In this document: positions 26,814-37,257 of the stretch, in pieces
How positions within the stretch are numbered: position 1 is the first letter of the stretch
Layout of the letters: each line of letters starts with the position of its first letter
DNA from: an uncultured Cellulophaga sp.
Lineage (GTDB): Bacteria; Bacteroidota; Bacteroidia; Flavobacteriales; Flavobacteriaceae
Reading direction: 5' to 3'
Length of the DNA stretch: 64,000 nt
Assembly: GCA_947496695.1 (NCBI GenBank)
Contig: CANMEI010000012.1
Span: 37,188-101,187, forward strand
The notes under the pieces: model-generated
Told to the model about the DNA's origin: nothing
Seen by the model: only the letters and a program-made list of their open reading frames with translations
Database searches by the model: none
Program-made: the position numbers and the translations under genes

Positions 26814-27629
26814 ATGAAAGAAATATTTAGGAGACTAATAACCGGAATTGTTTACGTAGTAATTCTACTTTCGGCAATATTTTTAAATTCAGATGCTTTT
26901 GATTTTTTATTTATGGCGTTTGGTCTAGCATGCTTATTCGAGTACAAAAGAATGACTAAATTAAAAGGCTACTATATATTTAGTGCTTATTTAGCTTTAT
27001 GGTGGGCCTTTATTTACTTTATAAACGATTTTGCATACCGCCAAAACATAGTTAATATTCTAATGTTTTTGACAATCACCATAAACATTGTTTTACTTCT
27101 ATATTTATTTTCTGAAAAAGAAAAAATATTCACATCTTTACAAAAATTTCTAATAGGTCTTTTTTATATCGGAGGAGGTTGTATCTTTTTAACAATGATA
27201 CCGTACCGTGATAATGATTTTGCAAAACTTCTTATTATGGGCATATTCATATTAATTTGGGTAAATGATTCTTTCGCCTACCTTGTTGGAAAAACAATAG
27301 GAAAAAACAAATTATTTCCTTCTGTATCTCCTAAAAAAACTTGGGAAGGAACTATTGGAGGTTTAGTTTTTGCATTAATAGCAGCTTATATAATGGCGAA
27401 ATATGAAACTCACATAAATTTAATTCAATGGCTTATACTAGCTGTAGTAATTGTAATTTCAGGTAGCCTTGGCGACCTTTTAGAATCAAAATTTAAAAGA
27501 GCTGCAGGAATAAAAGATAGTGGCGCTATATTACCAGGACACGGCGGAATGCTAGATCGCTTAGATAGCTTAATTTTTGCCGCTCCATTTGCTTATTTAA
27601 CTTTAAATATTTTTACTCATGTTTCATAA
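26814..27629 (+). CDS. cdsA: Phosphatidate cytidylyltransferase
   Basis: Makes CDP-diacylglycerol from phosphatidic acid and CTP, the branch point of phospholipid synthesis. 271 aa with about seven or eight membrane helices. The C-terminal signature, read as SGSLGDLLESKFKRAAGIKD, GAILPGHGGMLDRLDS, is complete (residues about 215-255), with the two Asp residues needed for metal. The gene overlaps psd by 11 bases. psd would take the serine-derived product one step later. Confidence 0.95.
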   Translation: MKEIFRRLITGIVYVVILLSAIFLNSDAFDFLFMAFGLACLFEYKRMTKLKGYYIFSAYLALWWAFIYFINDFAYRQNIVNILMFLTITINIVLLLYLFSEKEKIFTSLQKFLIGLFYIGGGCIFLTMIPYRDNDFAKLLIMGIFILIWVNDSFAYLVGKTIGKNKLFPSVSPKKTWEGTIGGLVFALIAAYIMAKYETHINLIQWLILAVVIVISGSLGDLLESKFKRAAGIKDSGAILPGHGGMLDRLDSLIFAAPFAYLTLNIFTHVS

Positions 27630-28284
27630 AGAGGGTCAGAAAATAATTTTTATCACCTTTTTATTAGTTGCTATCATAGTTTTAAGCGCTAATTATTTTA
27701 TAGATATTTACTGGTTAAAATTACTAGTACAGATCTCTGCTCTAGTATTTCTAATTATAGTTTTACAATTCTTTAGAAACCCTAAAAGAAATGTTATCAA
27801 AACTTTTGATGATATTTTAGCCCCTGTAGATGGCAAAGTTGTTGTTATTGAAGAGGTTGAAGAAAAAGAATACTTTAAAGGAAAAAGAATACAAGTATCA
27901 ATATTCATGTCACCAATAAATGTACACGTAACAAGATATCCAACAAGTGGTCAAATAGTTTATTCTAAATATCATCCAGGAAAATATTTAGTTGCTTGGC
28001 ATCCAAAAGCTAGCGAGGAAAATGAAAGAACGACTATAGTTATTAAAACGCCAAAATTTGGAGAAATTCTTTACAGACAAATTGCTGGTGCTTTAGCTAA
28101 AAGAATTGTTAACTACGCAAAAGTTGGTGAAAGTGCACATCAAGGGGAAGATGCGGGCTTTATTAAATTTGGTTCTAGAGTAGATTTGTTCTTACCTTTA
28201 GACGCAGTGATTACCGTTAAATTAAATCAAAAAGTAATAGGAGCTAAAACCTGTATTGCAAGCATAAAACAAAATGAAGACTAA
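27619..28284 (+). CDS. psd: Phosphatidylserine decarboxylase (short type)
   Basis: Makes phosphatidylethanolamine. 221 aa, the short proenzyme form. Two hydrophobic segments near the N-terminus are followed by FRNPKR and ILAPVDGKVVVIEEV. SIFMSPINVHVTRYP near residue 95 and HPKASEENERT near 130 are family motifs. FIKFGSRVDLFLP near residue 183 contains the Gly-Ser self-cleavage site that yields the pyruvoyl group. It overlaps cdsA upstream and the ACBP gene downstream by 11 bases each, so the three are tightly coupled. Confidence 0.94.
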   Translation: MFHKEGQKIIFITFLLVAIIVLSANYFIDIYWLKLLVQISALVFLIIVLQFFRNPKRNVIKTFDDILAPVDGKVVVIEEVEEKEYFKGKRIQVSIFMSPINVHVTRYPTSGQIVYSKYHPGKYLVAWHPKASEENERTTIVIKTPKFGEILYRQIAGALAKRIVNYAKVGESAHQGEDAGFIKFGSRVDLFLPLDAVITVKLNQKVIGAKTCIASIKQNED

Positions 28285-28549
28285 TAAACTGCAAACCGAA
28301 TTTTTAAATGCAGTGAGCTTCGTAAATGATTACAATGATCCTTTACCAGCTGACTTTCTTTTAAATCTATATGCTTATTACAAGATTGCGAATGAAAATT
28401 CACAGTCACCAGGTAGCAAAACACCATTAATAAATGCTTTTAAAGCAAATGCTTTAATACAAGCAAAAAATATTACCCCTGAAGAGGCCATGGAAAAATA
28501 TATAGAAATGGTTGAGGAAATAAAAAATAAAATAAAAAAGGGACTTTAA
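28274..28549 (+). CDS. Acyl-CoA-binding protein
   Basis: 91 aa. The helix LPADFLLNLYAYYKIANENS (residues about 24-43) matches the acyl-CoA-binding YxxYK segment, and ITPEEAMEKYIEMVEEI matches the last helix of the ACBP fold. The usual Lys-Trp pair in the third helix is replaced by LINAFKANALIQAK, so binding strength is uncertain. It follows psd in a lipid operon, which makes transport or buffering of acyl-CoA plausible. The stop codon falls inside a terminator palindrome. Confidence 0.85.
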   Translation: MKTNKLQTEFLNAVSFVNDYNDPLPADFLLNLYAYYKIANENSQSPGSKTPLINAFKANALIQAKNITPEEAMEKYIEMVEEIKNKIKKGL

Positions 28550-28565
28550 TTAAAGTCCCTTTTTT
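28534..28565. terminator. Bidirectional terminator overlapping the ACBP stop
   Basis: A 32-base perfect palindrome centred at 28549/28550 (AAAAAAGGGACTTTAA and its complement) with A and T runs at its ends. It contains the ACBP stop codon and lies 20 bases from the stop of the convergent SDR gene. Confidence 0.85.
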
Positions 28566-28585
28566 ATTTTATCTAAATATTACAA

Positions 28586-30160
28586 TTACCAATCAATAGG
28601 TCTATAATCTTTCAAGAATTTTCCACACCAATGTTTTCCTGTATTTATTCCATCTATCAAAGGATCTAAAACTCTTGCAGCCCCATCAACAATATCTAAT
28701 GGTGGTTGAAAATCATGTACCTCTTGTTTCTTTTTTGATAATTCCGCAGGGTCTTCATCAGTAACCCAACCAGTATCAACAGCATTCATGTACACACCGT
28801 CTTTAGCAAAATCTAATGCTGAAGTATGCGTCATCATATTTAAAGCTGCTTTAGCCATATTAGTATGCGGGTGCCTATCTTCTTTAAAAAAACGATGAAA
28901 TTTACCCTCCATAGCAGAAACATTAATAATGTGCTTCTTACCTGTGTTTTCTTTACGCATTAAATTTGACAATCTATTACATAATACAAATGGTGCAACA
29001 GCATTTACTAATTGAACTTCAATCATTTCAGGAGTTTCTATTTCTCCCAATTTAAGTCTCCAACTATTTGTTTTACGTAAATCAACTTGTTGTAAATCTG
29101 CATCTAATTCACCTTCAGGAAAAACCTCAGCAGTAGACAACGAATTATCAAAACTATATGGTATTTGTGATAGTTTTGCTGACGCTCTAATTCCAATTCC
29201 TGGCTCTGGAGCATGCCATGTTACAGGTAAGGTGTTATTTTCTTGACTAGAAGTGTTTTTACCTAAAACATTCAATTCATCTAAACAGAATAAATGATCA
29301 GACAAAACTTCTTTAGCTGCCTTTGGTAATTGATCAACAGACATTTCTTCATTAAGCATTAAATGCTGATAAAAACCTGCAGGTCTACGAACAGTTTGCG
29401 CTGCATTATTAATTAAAATATCTAAACGATCATATTGTTGTTCTATAAAATTACAGAAGATTTCAACACTTGGGATATGCCTTAAATCTAATCCATGAAT
29501 TTTTAAACGATGGCCCCATTTTGAGAAATCTTCTTCTTTAGAAAATCGCAATGCAGAATCAACAGGAAATCTTGTTGTTGCTACAACTGTAGCTCCTGCT
29601 CTTAACAATATCAAAGTGATATGGTACCCAATTTTTAAACGAGAACCAGTTACAACAGCAACTTGATCTGTTAAATCGGCTGTCTGAAAACGTTTTGCAT
29701 AATTAAAATCACCACAATCTTGACACATTGTATCATAAAAATGGTGCAACTTAGTATAAACCGTTTTACATACATAACAGTTTCGAGGCGATTCTAGTTC
29801 CTTTTCTTCAATTGAATTAAGTTTAGGTGCGTCTAAAAGAATTGGAGCTTTAAATACTACTGATTCACGCGCACTACGAATACCTGTTTCCTTACGCGCA
29901 TGTTTATCGCGTTCAATCATTTTTCGCTTTGCAGCTTTAGCTGCATCTTTCTTACGTTGTCTAAATTCGTGACGATTAGGTCTCGATATTAATCCCGCAC
30001 CTTTTAATAATGCTACACGTTTATCTTCAGGAAGCTCCAATATTTGATGTGCATTATCTCCTAATCTATTTAAAATAGCAATACATATATCTACATCATT
30101 AATACTAACTTTATCAAAGCCTTTATCTACTATTTCTTTTGATTTTTCAGAATTATCCAT
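28586..30160 (-). CDS. SDR-fold protein with N-terminal basic and Cys4 regions
   Basis: 524 aa. Residues 60-105 are Lys/Arg-rich. A Cys4 knuckle follows: CYVC near 127-130 and CQDC near 147-150, likely zinc-binding. The rest is a Rossmann fold of the short-chain dehydrogenase type: [19 protein letters not shown] near 164, [14 protein letters not shown] near 245, [10 protein letters not shown] near 410, [20 protein letters not shown] near 435. Two usual residues differ: the Gly-rich TGxxxGIG reads TGSRLKIG, and the YxxxK site reads TNMAK. Reductase activity is therefore doubtful, and nucleic-acid or protein binding is possible. Its direct family is known to me only as an SDR variant. Monocistronic and convergent with ACBP. 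Confidence 0.75.
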   Translation of the reverse strand: MDNSEKSKEIVDKGFDKVSINDVDICIAILNRLGDNAHQILELPEDKRVALLKGAGLISRPNRHEFRQRKKDAAKAAKRKMIERDKHARKETGIRSARESVVFKAPILLDAPKLNSIEEKELESPRNCYVCKTVYTKLHHFYDTMCQDCGDFNYAKRFQTADLTDQVAVVTGSRLKIGYHITLILLRAGATVVATTRFPVDSALRFSKEEDFSKWGHRLKIHGLDLRHIPSVEIFCNFIEQQYDRLDILINNAAQTVRRPAGFYQHLMLNEEMSVDQLPKAAKEVLSDHLFCLDELNVLGKNTSSQENNTLPVTWHAPEPGIGIRASAKLSQIPYSFDNSLSTAEVFPEGELDADLQQVDLRKTNSWRLKLGEIETPEMIEVQLVNAVAPFVLCNRLSNLMRKENTGKKHIINVSAMEGKFHRFFKEDRHPHTNMAKAALNMMTHTSALDFAKDGVYMNAVDTGWVTDEDPAELSKKKQEVHDFQPPLDIVDGAARVLDPLIDGINTGKHWCGKFLKDYRPIDW

Positions 30161-30230
30161 ACAATCAAATATCTCTTTATTTTGAACTGCACAAATGTAA
30201 TGCTAAAATCAATAACCCGTTATGGAATAA

Positions 30231-30270
30231 AAAAATCCATCAATTATAATAAAATAATTAATGGATTTTT
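30231..30270 (-). terminator. Terminator after the FAH-family gene
   Basis: 17-bp arms AAAAATCCATCAATTAT (30231-30247) and ATAATTAATGGATTTTT (30254-30270), with one mismatch. It ends the valS-FAH unit on the minus strand, before the SDR gene begins at 30160. Confidence 0.75.
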
Positions 30271-30289
30271 AAGAGGTATTTTTTAAAAC

Positions 30290-30904
30290 TTATTTGACTT
30301 TTGTCTCCAATACTTTTTTACCTTCTAAATAACCAATCATTACATCTCCAGAATTTACTTTACCTACACCTTTTGGTGGTGTTCCTGTTAACAAAATATC
30401 TCCAGGATTCAATGTCATAATTGATGAAACGTAAACAATAAAATCAGCTAAATTAGTAATCATAAGTGAGCTATTCCCTTTTTGCATTTCCACTCCATTA
30501 ATTTCATAAGAAAAATTAATACTATTTAAATCAGGAAAATCAGAAATAGGAAAAAACGGTGCAATTGGCGTTGCTCCATCAAAACCTTTTGCTAATGCCC
30601 AAGGCCCTTTATTACCTTCTCGACTAGCTTTTAAAACATCTTTTGCTGTTAAATCATTTGAAAGCGTTACAGCATCAATAAAACTTACTGCATTTTCTTT
30701 TGTTGCATTTTTACATTTTATCCCTATTCTAAAAGCTAATTCTGCCTCATACCAAACATCATCAGAAAAAGCAGGAAGCTCTAAATCTTCATTATTTTCT
30801 AAAAGTGTTGTGTCTGGTTTTGTAAATACAATTGGAGTTACTGCCTCTTTTGGCATTTCACTCAACTCATTAACGTAGTTTTTGCCTACAGCTACTATTT
30901 TCAT
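30290..30904 (-). CDS. Fumarylacetoacetate hydrolase family protein
   Basis: 204 aa of the single-domain FAH type. It opens MKIVAVGKNYVNELSEM. Metal ligands are in the EAELAFRIG segment near residue 51 and in VTLSNDLTAKDV near 90. GDILLTGTPPKGVGKVNSGD near 168 is the family signature. Relatives cleave 2-keto acid C-C bonds or decarboxylate oxaloacetate. The exact substrate is not clear. It begins 21 bases after the valS stop on the same strand, so it is likely in its operon, though there is no obvious link in function. Confidence 0.88.
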   Translation of the reverse strand: MKIVAVGKNYVNELSEMPKEAVTPIVFTKPDTTLLENNEDLELPAFSDDVWYEAELAFRIGIKCKNATKENAVSFIDAVTLSNDLTAKDVLKASREGNKGPWALAKGFDGATPIAPFFPISDFPDLNSINFSYEINGVEMQKGNSSLMITNLADFIVYVSSIMTLNPGDILLTGTPPKGVGKVNSGDVMIGYLEGKKVLETKVK

Positions 30905-30925
30905 TTTGTCGTTATTTATTAGTGT

Positions 30926-33556
30926 TTATTTTAAACTTGCTAAACTTTTTTCTAATGTTTCAATTTTAGCTTCTGCATCAGCTTGCTTTTTGTGTTCAAT
31001 TGCAATCACTTTTTCTGGTGCATTACTAACAAAACGTTCATTAGATAATTTCTTTTGAACAGACATCAAAAAGCCTTTTGTGTATTTTAATTCTTCTTGA
31101 ATTTTTTGAATTTCTGCTTCAATATCAATCGCACCGCTAATTGGAATAAAATATTCATTACTCTTAACTCTAAAAGAAAGTGCCCCTTCAACAGCTTCAT
31201 TTACATAATGAATTTCAGAAACATTGGTTAATTTTTTTATAATTACATCCCAATCTTCAGCAACTTTACCTTCATTTAAAACTGAAAGTTCTAAATATTC
31301 TTTCATCGGAATATTCTTTTGTTTTCTTATCGTACGAACACCGGCAATAACTTCAGAAGCAAAATCAAAATCTGAAATTAATTCTTCATTCACTTTTTCT
31401 TGAACTGGCCATTTTGCCACTACAAGTGCCTCTTCAGGAGTACGCTCTGTAATATGTTGCCAAATTTCTTCTGTTAAGAAAGGCATGAACGGATGCAATA
31501 ATTTTAGATTATTTTCAAAAATTGAAATAACTGAATCAAAAGTAGTTTTATCAATTGGTTGTTGATAGGCTGGTTTTACAATTTCTAACAACCATGAGCT
31601 ATAATCATCCCAAACCAATTTATAAATTGCCATTAAAGCATCAGAAATACGGTATTTACTGAAATGATCTTCTATCTCTAAAAGAGTCTTATTAAATTTT
31701 GCATTATACCATTCTAACCCTAATTTAGATGCTTCTGGTTGTGGTAAATCTGCCACTTCCCAACCTTGTACTAAACGGAAACCATTCCAAATTTTATTAG
31801 CAAAGTTTTTTCCTTGCTGACAAAGTGTTTCATCAAACATTAAATCATTACCTGCAGCTGCACTTAATAACAAACCTACACGAACACCATCAGCACCATA
31901 TTCATTTATCAACCCTAAAGCATCAGGTGAGTTACCTAATGATTTTGACATTTTTCTACGTTGTTTATCACGTACCAAGCCTGTTAAATAAACGTTTTGA
32001 AAAGGTCTTTCGTCTCTATACTCATAACCAGAAACAATCATACGAGCAACCCAGAAAAATAAAATATCTGGTCCTGTAACCAAATCATTTGTTGGATAAT
32101 AATATTCAATTTCTTTATTATCAGGTTCTAATATTCCATTAAAAACACTAATTGGCCACAACCAAGAAGAGAACCAAGTATCTAAAGCATCTTCATCTTG
32201 TTTTAAATCTGAAACTTTTAAATCGGCTTTACCTGTTTTAGCAATGGCTTTTTCTAATGCTTCTTCTTTATTTTCAGCTACTACAAAATCCTCAGCTCCT
32301 TCACCATAGTAATATGCTGGTATTTGTTGTCCCCACCATAATTGACGCGAAATATTCCAATCACGAACATTCTCCATCCAGTGGCGGTAAGTATTTTCAA
32401 ATTTTTTAGGAAATAACTTAACATCTTCTGTTTCTAAAACTGCTTTAATTGCTGGTTTAGCAAGATCTTCCATTTTTAAGAACCACTGATCAGATAATCT
32501 TGGTTCAATAACTGCCTTGGTTCTTTCAGAAGTTCCTACATTATTTAAATGTGTTTCCGTTTTAACTAAAAAACCTTTTTCTTCTAATTCTTTTGAAATT
32601 TCTTTACGTACTACAAAACGATCTTTTCCTTCATAATGTAAACCATGATGATTAAGTGTTGCATTCGCATTAAAAATATCAATTACTTCTAAATTATGCT
32701 TTTCACCTAACGCTTTATCATTAATATCATGTGCAGGAGTTACTTTTAAACAACCTGTACCAAACTCAAGATCTACATATTCATCTTCAATTATTGGAAT
32801 CACACGTCCACTTAATGGCACTATTGCTTTTTTTCCTTTTAAATGTGTATAACGCTCATCAGTTGGATTTATACAAATAGCTGTATCACCTAAAATAGTT
32901 TCAGGTCTTGTAGTTGCAATAGTCACTTTTTCATCAGAACCTTCTATTTGATATTCTAAATAATACAGTAGACCTTGCTTTTCCTCATGAATAACTTCTT
33001 CATCAGAAAGTGTTGTTTGTGCTTCAGGATCCCAATTTACCATCCTGAAACCACGGTAAATTAATCCTTTTTCATATAAATCGACAAAAACTTTAATTAC
33101 AGAAGCAGACATATTATCATCTAATGTAAATTTAGTTCTGTCCCAATCACAAGAACAACCAAGTTTTTTTAATTGATCAAGAATTACGCCTCCATACTCA
33201 TCAGTCCAATCCCAAGCATGTTTTAAAAACTCTTCTCGAGTTAAATCTGCTTTATCAATACCTTGCTCTTTTAATTTTGCTACAACCTTTGCTTCAGTAG
33301 CTATAGATGCATGATCGGTACCTGGCACCCAACAAGCATTTTTACCCATTAAACGTGCTCGTCTTATCAACACATCTTGAATTGTATTATTCAACATGTG
33401 CCCCATATGCAAAACACCTGTAACGTTTGGTGGCGGAATTACAATAGTATAAGGTTCTCTTTCATCTGGTGTGGAATGAAAATAACCATTTCTCATCCAG
33501 TAATCATACCACTTGTTCTCTACTTCATGAGATTCGTATTTTGATGCTATTTCCAT
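30926..33556 (-). CDS. valS: Valyl-tRNA synthetase
   Basis: Charges tRNA-Val. 876 aa, class I. The HIGH-type motif is [15 protein letters not shown] near residue 42. The editing (CP1) domain is at about 190-340. KMSKS is in [16 protein letters not shown] near 535. A C-terminal coiled-coil arm is at about 810-876 ([19 protein letters not shown]), which holds the tRNA. All parts are complete. It has a promoter on the minus strand upstream. Confidence 0.97.
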   Translation of the reverse strand: MEIASKYESHEVENKWYDYWMRNGYFHSTPDEREPYTIVIPPPNVTGVLHMGHMLNNTIQDVLIRRARLMGKNACWVPGTDHASIATEAKVVAKLKEQGIDKADLTREEFLKHAWDWTDEYGGVILDQLKKLGCSCDWDRTKFTLDDNMSASVIKVFVDLYEKGLIYRGFRMVNWDPEAQTTLSDEEVIHEEKQGLLYYLEYQIEGSDEKVTIATTRPETILGDTAICINPTDERYTHLKGKKAIVPLSGRVIPIIEDEYVDLEFGTGCLKVTPAHDINDKALGEKHNLEVIDIFNANATLNHHGLHYEGKDRFVVRKEISKELEEKGFLVKTETHLNNVGTSERTKAVIEPRLSDQWFLKMEDLAKPAIKAVLETEDVKLFPKKFENTYRHWMENVRDWNISRQLWWGQQIPAYYYGEGAEDFVVAENKEEALEKAIAKTGKADLKVSDLKQDEDALDTWFSSWLWPISVFNGILEPDNKEIEYYYPTNDLVTGPDILFFWVARMIVSGYEYRDERPFQNVYLTGLVRDKQRRKMSKSLGNSPDALGLINEYGADGVRVGLLLSAAAGNDLMFDETLCQQGKNFANKIWNGFRLVQGWEVADLPQPEASKLGLEWYNAKFNKTLLEIEDHFSKYRISDALMAIYKLVWDDYSSWLLEIVKPAYQQPIDKTTFDSVISIFENNLKLLHPFMPFLTEEIWQHITERTPEEALVVAKWPVQEKVNEELISDFDFASEVIAGVRTIRKQKNIPMKEYLELSVLNEGKVAEDWDVIIKKLTNVSEIHYVNEAVEGALSFRVKSNEYFIPISGAIDIEAEIQKIQEELKYTKGFLMSVQKKLSNERFVSNAPEKVIAIEHKKQADAEAKIETLEKSLASLK

Positions 33557-33656
33557 ATTTTTTTTGGTACAGTTTTTGTTTTAATAGATAATGTATCTTC
33601 TAAGAAAGCGAATATAAATGTTAAAAAAACTATTTTAGCTTTTTAGAAATACGAAA

Positions 33657-33685
33657 CAAAAATAAGTAACGTTATTTGATAACAA
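33657..33685 (-). promoter_or_regulatory. Putative valS promoter
   Basis: On the minus strand, TTG at 33685-33683 and TATTTTTG at 33664-33657, 18 bases apart, fit the Bacteroidota consensus. About 100 bases upstream of the valS start. Confidence 0.45.
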
Positions 33686-33746
33686 AAGAATTTTAAGGTT
33701 CATATTAATTTTGTTAATTTTGAACCAAACCCAAAACAAAAATATT

Positions 33747-34130
33747 ATGAAAAAAATAGTACTAGTTTTAGTTATTGGACTATTAGGTATTACACTAAAT
33801 GCACAATCTGCAAAAATCGAATTTAAAACCGATACAGTTGACTACGGTGTAATTCAAAAAGGTGATGATGGTGTTAGAGTATTTGAATTCACAAATACTG
33901 GTGATGCTCCATTAATTATTAGTAAAGTAAGTTCTAGCTGTGGATGTACAATTCCTAAAAAACCTACTGAACCTATATTACCTGGAAAAAAAGGAGAAAT
34001 AGAAGTAAAGTATGACACAAAAAGAGTTGGCCCTATTAGAAAAGCAGTAACTGTAATTTCTAATGCAGAAACACCAACTGTTGTGTTAAAAATTAAAGGA
34101 GAAATTAAGGCTCCTGAATCAGGAAAATAA
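33747..34130 (+). CDS. DUF1573-domain secreted protein
   Basis: 127 aa from ATG 33747 (MKKIVLVLVIGLLGITLNAQ, a signal peptide). The reading from 33711 adds 12 residues before it. The domain begins FKTDTVDYGVIQKGD, with VSSSCGCTIPKKPTEPILPG near residue 65 (the SCGC motif typical of DUF1573) and EIEVKYDTKRVGPIRKAVTV. It has an Ig-like fold expected in the periplasm. Function is unknown. A -7 element TAATTTTG occurs at 33706-33713. Monocistronic, followed by a strong terminator. Confidence 0.9.
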   Translation: MKKIVLVLVIGLLGITLNAQSAKIEFKTDTVDYGVIQKGDDGVRVFEFTNTGDAPLIISKVSSSCGCTIPKKPTEPILPGKKGEIEVKYDTKRVGPIRKAVTVISNAETPTVVLKIKGEIKAPESGK

Positions 34131-34153
34131 TACGACAAGAATATTTATATTTA

Positions 34154-34185
34154 AAAAGCCTTAACAAACAAATGTTAAGGCTTTT
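34154..34185 (+). terminator. Terminator after the DUF1573 gene
   Basis: 13-bp arms AAAAGCCTTAACA and TGTTAAGGCTTTT with a 6-base loop, followed by ATTTTTTT. Confidence 0.85.
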
Positions 34186-34286
34186 ATTTTTTTATAACAA
34201 TTTCTCTTTTTTTATATAAAAAAATATTATTTAGTAAGTTGTTTACCTTGAGACAATTCTCTTTTTTTGCCAAAAATTTTTAGCAT

Positions 34287-35513
34287 ATGCCAGCACTATC
34301 AAACAAAGGTTTATCAATGCCTGAATCTCCAATACGTAAATTGGTTCCTTTTGCTGACAATGCCAAAAAAAAAGGTATAAATGTAATTCATTTAAATATT
34401 GGGCAACCTGATATTAAAACACCTCAAATAGCTCTTAACGCAGTTAAAAACAATGACATTTCTATTCTTAGCTATGCTAAAACAGAGGGTTCAGAATTAT
34501 ATCGAGAAAAATTAACGCATTACTATTCAAAACATAATATTTATGTTAATGCAGAAGATATACTTGTAACCACAGGTGCTTCAGAAGCATTATCTTTTGT
34601 TATTGGAAGTATTGCAGATAATGATGATGAAATTATTATCCCTGAACCATTTTACGCTAATTATAATAGTTTTTCTACTGCTTTTGGAGTAAATGTAAAA
34701 CCAATTGCTTCTGATATAGAAACAGGGTTTGCTTTACCTTCTATTTCAGAATTTGAGAAAGCTATTACACCTAAAACAAAAGCAATTTTAATTTGCAACC
34801 CTAACAACCCTACTGGTTATTTGTATCATAAAGAAGAAATTCAGCAATTGGCACAATTAGTAAAAAAACATGATTTATTTTTTTTAGTAGATGAAGTTTA
34901 CCGTGAATTTATTTATGACGGTAAAAAACACTATTCTGTTTTACAAGAAACTAATTTAGAAGAGCATGCTATTGTTATTGATTCTGTTTCAAAAAGATAT
35001 AGTATGTGTGGTGCTAGAATTGGATGTATTGTTACTAAAAATAAAAATTTAAGAAACACTATTCTTAAATTTATGCAAGCAAGGCTTTCACCTCCCTCTT
35101 ATGCTTTAATAGCTAGCGAAGCTGCTCTAGACACACCTCAGAGTTATTTTGATACTATAATTGAAGAATATGCAAGCCGAAGGAATGTTTTAGTTTATGA
35201 ACTTAACAAAATTAAAGGTGTAAAAGTAATCAACCCTCAAGGAGCATTTTATTGCATTGTAGCATTACCTATTAAAAATTCTGATATCTTTGCACAATGG
35301 TTGCTCGAAAACTATAACCTTAATAATGAAACTATCATGGTTGCTCCTGCAGCAGGTTTTTATGCAACAAAAGGGCTAGGTGAAAATCAAATAAGAATTG
35401 CTTACGTTCTAGATAAAAAAATACTTAAAAGAGCGGTTCGTATTTTACGTGAAGCTTTAAATACATACATTCTTAATGAAAATTCAAAAGAATATATCCT
35501 TAAAGAAATATAA
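34287..35513 (+). CDS. Pyridoxal-phosphate aminotransferase, class I
   Basis: 408 aa, fold type I, of the aspartate-aminotransferase kind. LNIGQPDIKTP near residue 32, VTTGASEALSFVIG near 92, NPNNPTGYLY near 172, LVDEVYREFIYDG near 203 and the PLP Lys in IDSVSKRYSMCGARIGC near 237 are clear. The final Arg is in ENQIRIAYVLD. It makes or degrades an amino acid by transamination. Which one is not clear. Its last 38 bases overlap the start of murB in another frame, so the two are coupled. Confidence 0.9.
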   Translation: MPALSNKGLSMPESPIRKLVPFADNAKKKGINVIHLNIGQPDIKTPQIALNAVKNNDISILSYAKTEGSELYREKLTHYYSKHNIYVNAEDILVTTGASEALSFVIGSIADNDDEIIIPEPFYANYNSFSTAFGVNVKPIASDIETGFALPSISEFEKAITPKTKAILICNPNNPTGYLYHKEEIQQLAQLVKKHDLFFLVDEVYREFIYDGKKHYSVLQETNLEEHAIVIDSVSKRYSMCGARIGCIVTKNKNLRNTILKFMQARLSPPSYALIASEAALDTPQSYFDTIIEEYASRRNVLVYELNKIKGVKVINPQGAFYCIVALPIKNSDIFAQWLLENYNLNNETIMVAPAAGFYATKGLGENQIRIAYVLDKKILKRAVRILREALNTYILNENSKEYILKEI

Positions 35514-36489
35514 CACTTTTGGTATTGATGTTAATGCAAAATACTTTTGTGAAATAACCTCAATAAATGATTTATCAGAAGCATTACAATTAAAAGAATA
35601 TCCCGAAATTTTCGTAATAAGCGGTGGCAGTAATATGTTACTAACTAAAGATATTAATGCTCTAGTATTACATATTAACATAAAAGGTATTCAAATTATT
35701 TCTGAAACTGATCAAAATGTCATTATAAAAGTAATGGCTGGCGAAAATTGGCACAACTTTGTACTGTGGGCTTTAGAACATAATTTTGGAGGTATTGAAA
35801 ATATGTCATTTATCCCCGGAAATGTTGGCACTTCACCTATTCAAAACATAGGAGCATATGGTGTTGAATTAAAAGATGTATTTTATTCTTGTGAAGCTAT
35901 TGATATTAATAACCAAACAATAAGAGTTTTTAGCAAGTTTGATTGTAATTTTGGTTACCGAGAATCTTTTTTTAAAAGAGAAGGTAAAGGTAAATACATT
36001 ATAACATCAGTAAATATTAAACTAACAAAAAACAACCATAAATTAAATACATCTTACGGCACAATCGAAAGTGAATTAACAAAAAACAATATAACAAAAC
36101 CAAGCATAAAAGATGTATCTGAAGCTGTAATTGCTATCAGAAAAAGCAAACTACCGGGCCCTAAAGAAATTGGAAATAGTGGTAGTTTTTTTAAAAATCC
36201 AATTTTAAACTACAAAGAATTTAATGTTTTTATAACAAAAAATATTGATGCTCCGTATTATAAAATGTCTGAAGATGAATACAAAATTCCAGCAGGTTGG
36301 TTAATTGAACAATGCGGATTTAAAGGTAAACGCTTTGGAGACGCTGGTGTACACGAAAAACAAGCCCTTGTATTAGTAAATTATGGAGATGCATCTGGAA
36401 AAGATATTATACATTTGGCTCAGAAAATTATAAATGAGGTGGATACTAAATTTGAAATTACTATTTTCCCAGAAGTAAATATCATATAA
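35476..36489 (+). CDS. murB: UDP-N-acetylenolpyruvoylglucosamine reductase
   Basis: FAD enzyme that completes UDP-MurNAc for peptidoglycan. 337 aa, of the longer type I. SLKKYNTFGIDVNAKYF opens it. The FAD loop is in VISGGSNMLLTKD near residue 45 and SFIPGNVGTSPIQNIGAYGVEL near 114. LPGPKEIGNSGSFFKNP near 225 holds the catalytic Ser. PAGWLIEQCGFKG near 272 and a final Glu-bearing strand are present. The start overlaps the aminotransferase gene by 38 bases; no closer start gives the full family N-terminus. Confidence 0.95.
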   Translation: MKIQKNISLKKYNTFGIDVNAKYFCEITSINDLSEALQLKEYPEIFVISGGSNMLLTKDINALVLHINIKGIQIISETDQNVIIKVMAGENWHNFVLWALEHNFGGIENMSFIPGNVGTSPIQNIGAYGVELKDVFYSCEAIDINNQTIRVFSKFDCNFGYRESFFKREGKGKYIITSVNIKLTKNNHKLNTSYGTIESELTKNNITKPSIKDVSEAVIAIRKSKLPGPKEIGNSGSFFKNPILNYKEFNVFITKNIDAPYYKMSEDEYKIPAGWLIEQCGFKGKRFGDAGVHEKQALVLVNYGDASGKDIIHLAQKIINEVDTKFEITIFPEVNII

Positions 36490-36493
36490 AAAA

Positions 36494-36523
36494 TAACCCC
36501 GATATTAAAAAATATCGGGGTTA
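36494..36523. terminator. Strong hairpin after murB
   Basis: 13-bp arms TAACCCCGATATT and AATATCGGGGTTA with a 4-base loop AAAA. The plus-strand side lacks a T run (it reads TACCAAACC), so its function as a plus-strand terminator is uncertain. On the minus strand it is followed by TTTTTT. The rest of the gap up to 36686 has no gene; it presumably holds the sigma-factor promoter. Confidence 0.55.
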
Positions 36524-36686
36524 TACCAAACCAAACTAACCAAAATAAAATATACGATAACCAGTCGTATACTTATTCTATTATTGCAACAATCAAATTC
36601 ATAAATTTGCGTTACATTATTAGTTACGTAGAAAAACTATTTTTAGATTTTTTAAAAGCTTGATTTTTTTCTAACATAAATTTTAC

Positions 36687-37253
36687 ATGAGTACATTACT
36701 TGAAAATCATATTGTTGAACTTTTACAAGAAAGAAATGAAAAAGCAATTTCTCTATTGTATGAAAACTATAGCGATACTCTTTATGGAGTTGCTTTCAAG
36801 GTTGTGAAAAATGAAGCTTTAGCACAAGATGTGCTACAAGAAAGTTTTGTTAAAATCTGGAAAAAAGCAGATACATATGACCCAACTAAAGCAAAACTTT
36901 TTACATGGCTTTTTCGAATTACCAGAAATACAGCTATAGATAAGTTAAGAAGCGGTAAAAAGAAGATTGAAAAGGAAATCCAAATAGATGTTTCTGACGT
37001 ATATAAATTAGGTATTGACGGAATTAATCCTGATTCTATTGACATGCAAGAAAATCTTGAAAAAATAGAAGATAAATACAGGATTGTATTAGAAGCTTTA
37101 TTTTTTGAAGGAATGACACAGCAAGAAGCAAGTGATGAACTTGATATTCCATTAGGAACAATAAAGTCAAGATTAAAAATTGGCTTACGTGAATTAAGAA
37201 AAATTTACGTTGAACCAATTATTCTTTTGATACTATTAAACCTAATATCATAA
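36687..37253 (+). CDS. ECF-type RNA polymerase sigma factor
   Basis: 188 aa. Region 2 is at about residues 20-90: DTLYGVAFKVVKNEALAQDV then FTWLFRITRNTAIDKLRSG. Region 4 is at about 125-180: RIVLEALFFEGMTQQEASDE then GTIKSRLKIGLRELR. It resembles the SigK/RskA-controlled group. The C-terminus ends in a short hydrophobic tail (PIILLILLNLIS), which is unusual for a sigma factor. The anti-sigma gene begins 4 bases after its stop, so they are a classical pair. Confidence 0.93.
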   Translation: MSTLLENHIVELLQERNEKAISLLYENYSDTLYGVAFKVVKNEALAQDVLQESFVKIWKKADTYDPTKAKLFTWLFRITRNTAIDKLRSGKKKIEKEIQIDVSDVYKLGIDGINPDSIDMQENLEKIEDKYRIVLEALFFEGMTQQEASDELDIPLGTIKSRLKIGLRELRKIYVEPIILLILLNLIS

Positions 37254-37257
37254 CATT

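Noticed and set aside
36494..36523. Hairpin after murB as a regulatory RNA or riboswitch
   Set aside because: A simple 13-bp stem with a 4-base loop and no conserved aptamer-like structure. It is recorded only as a possible terminator.
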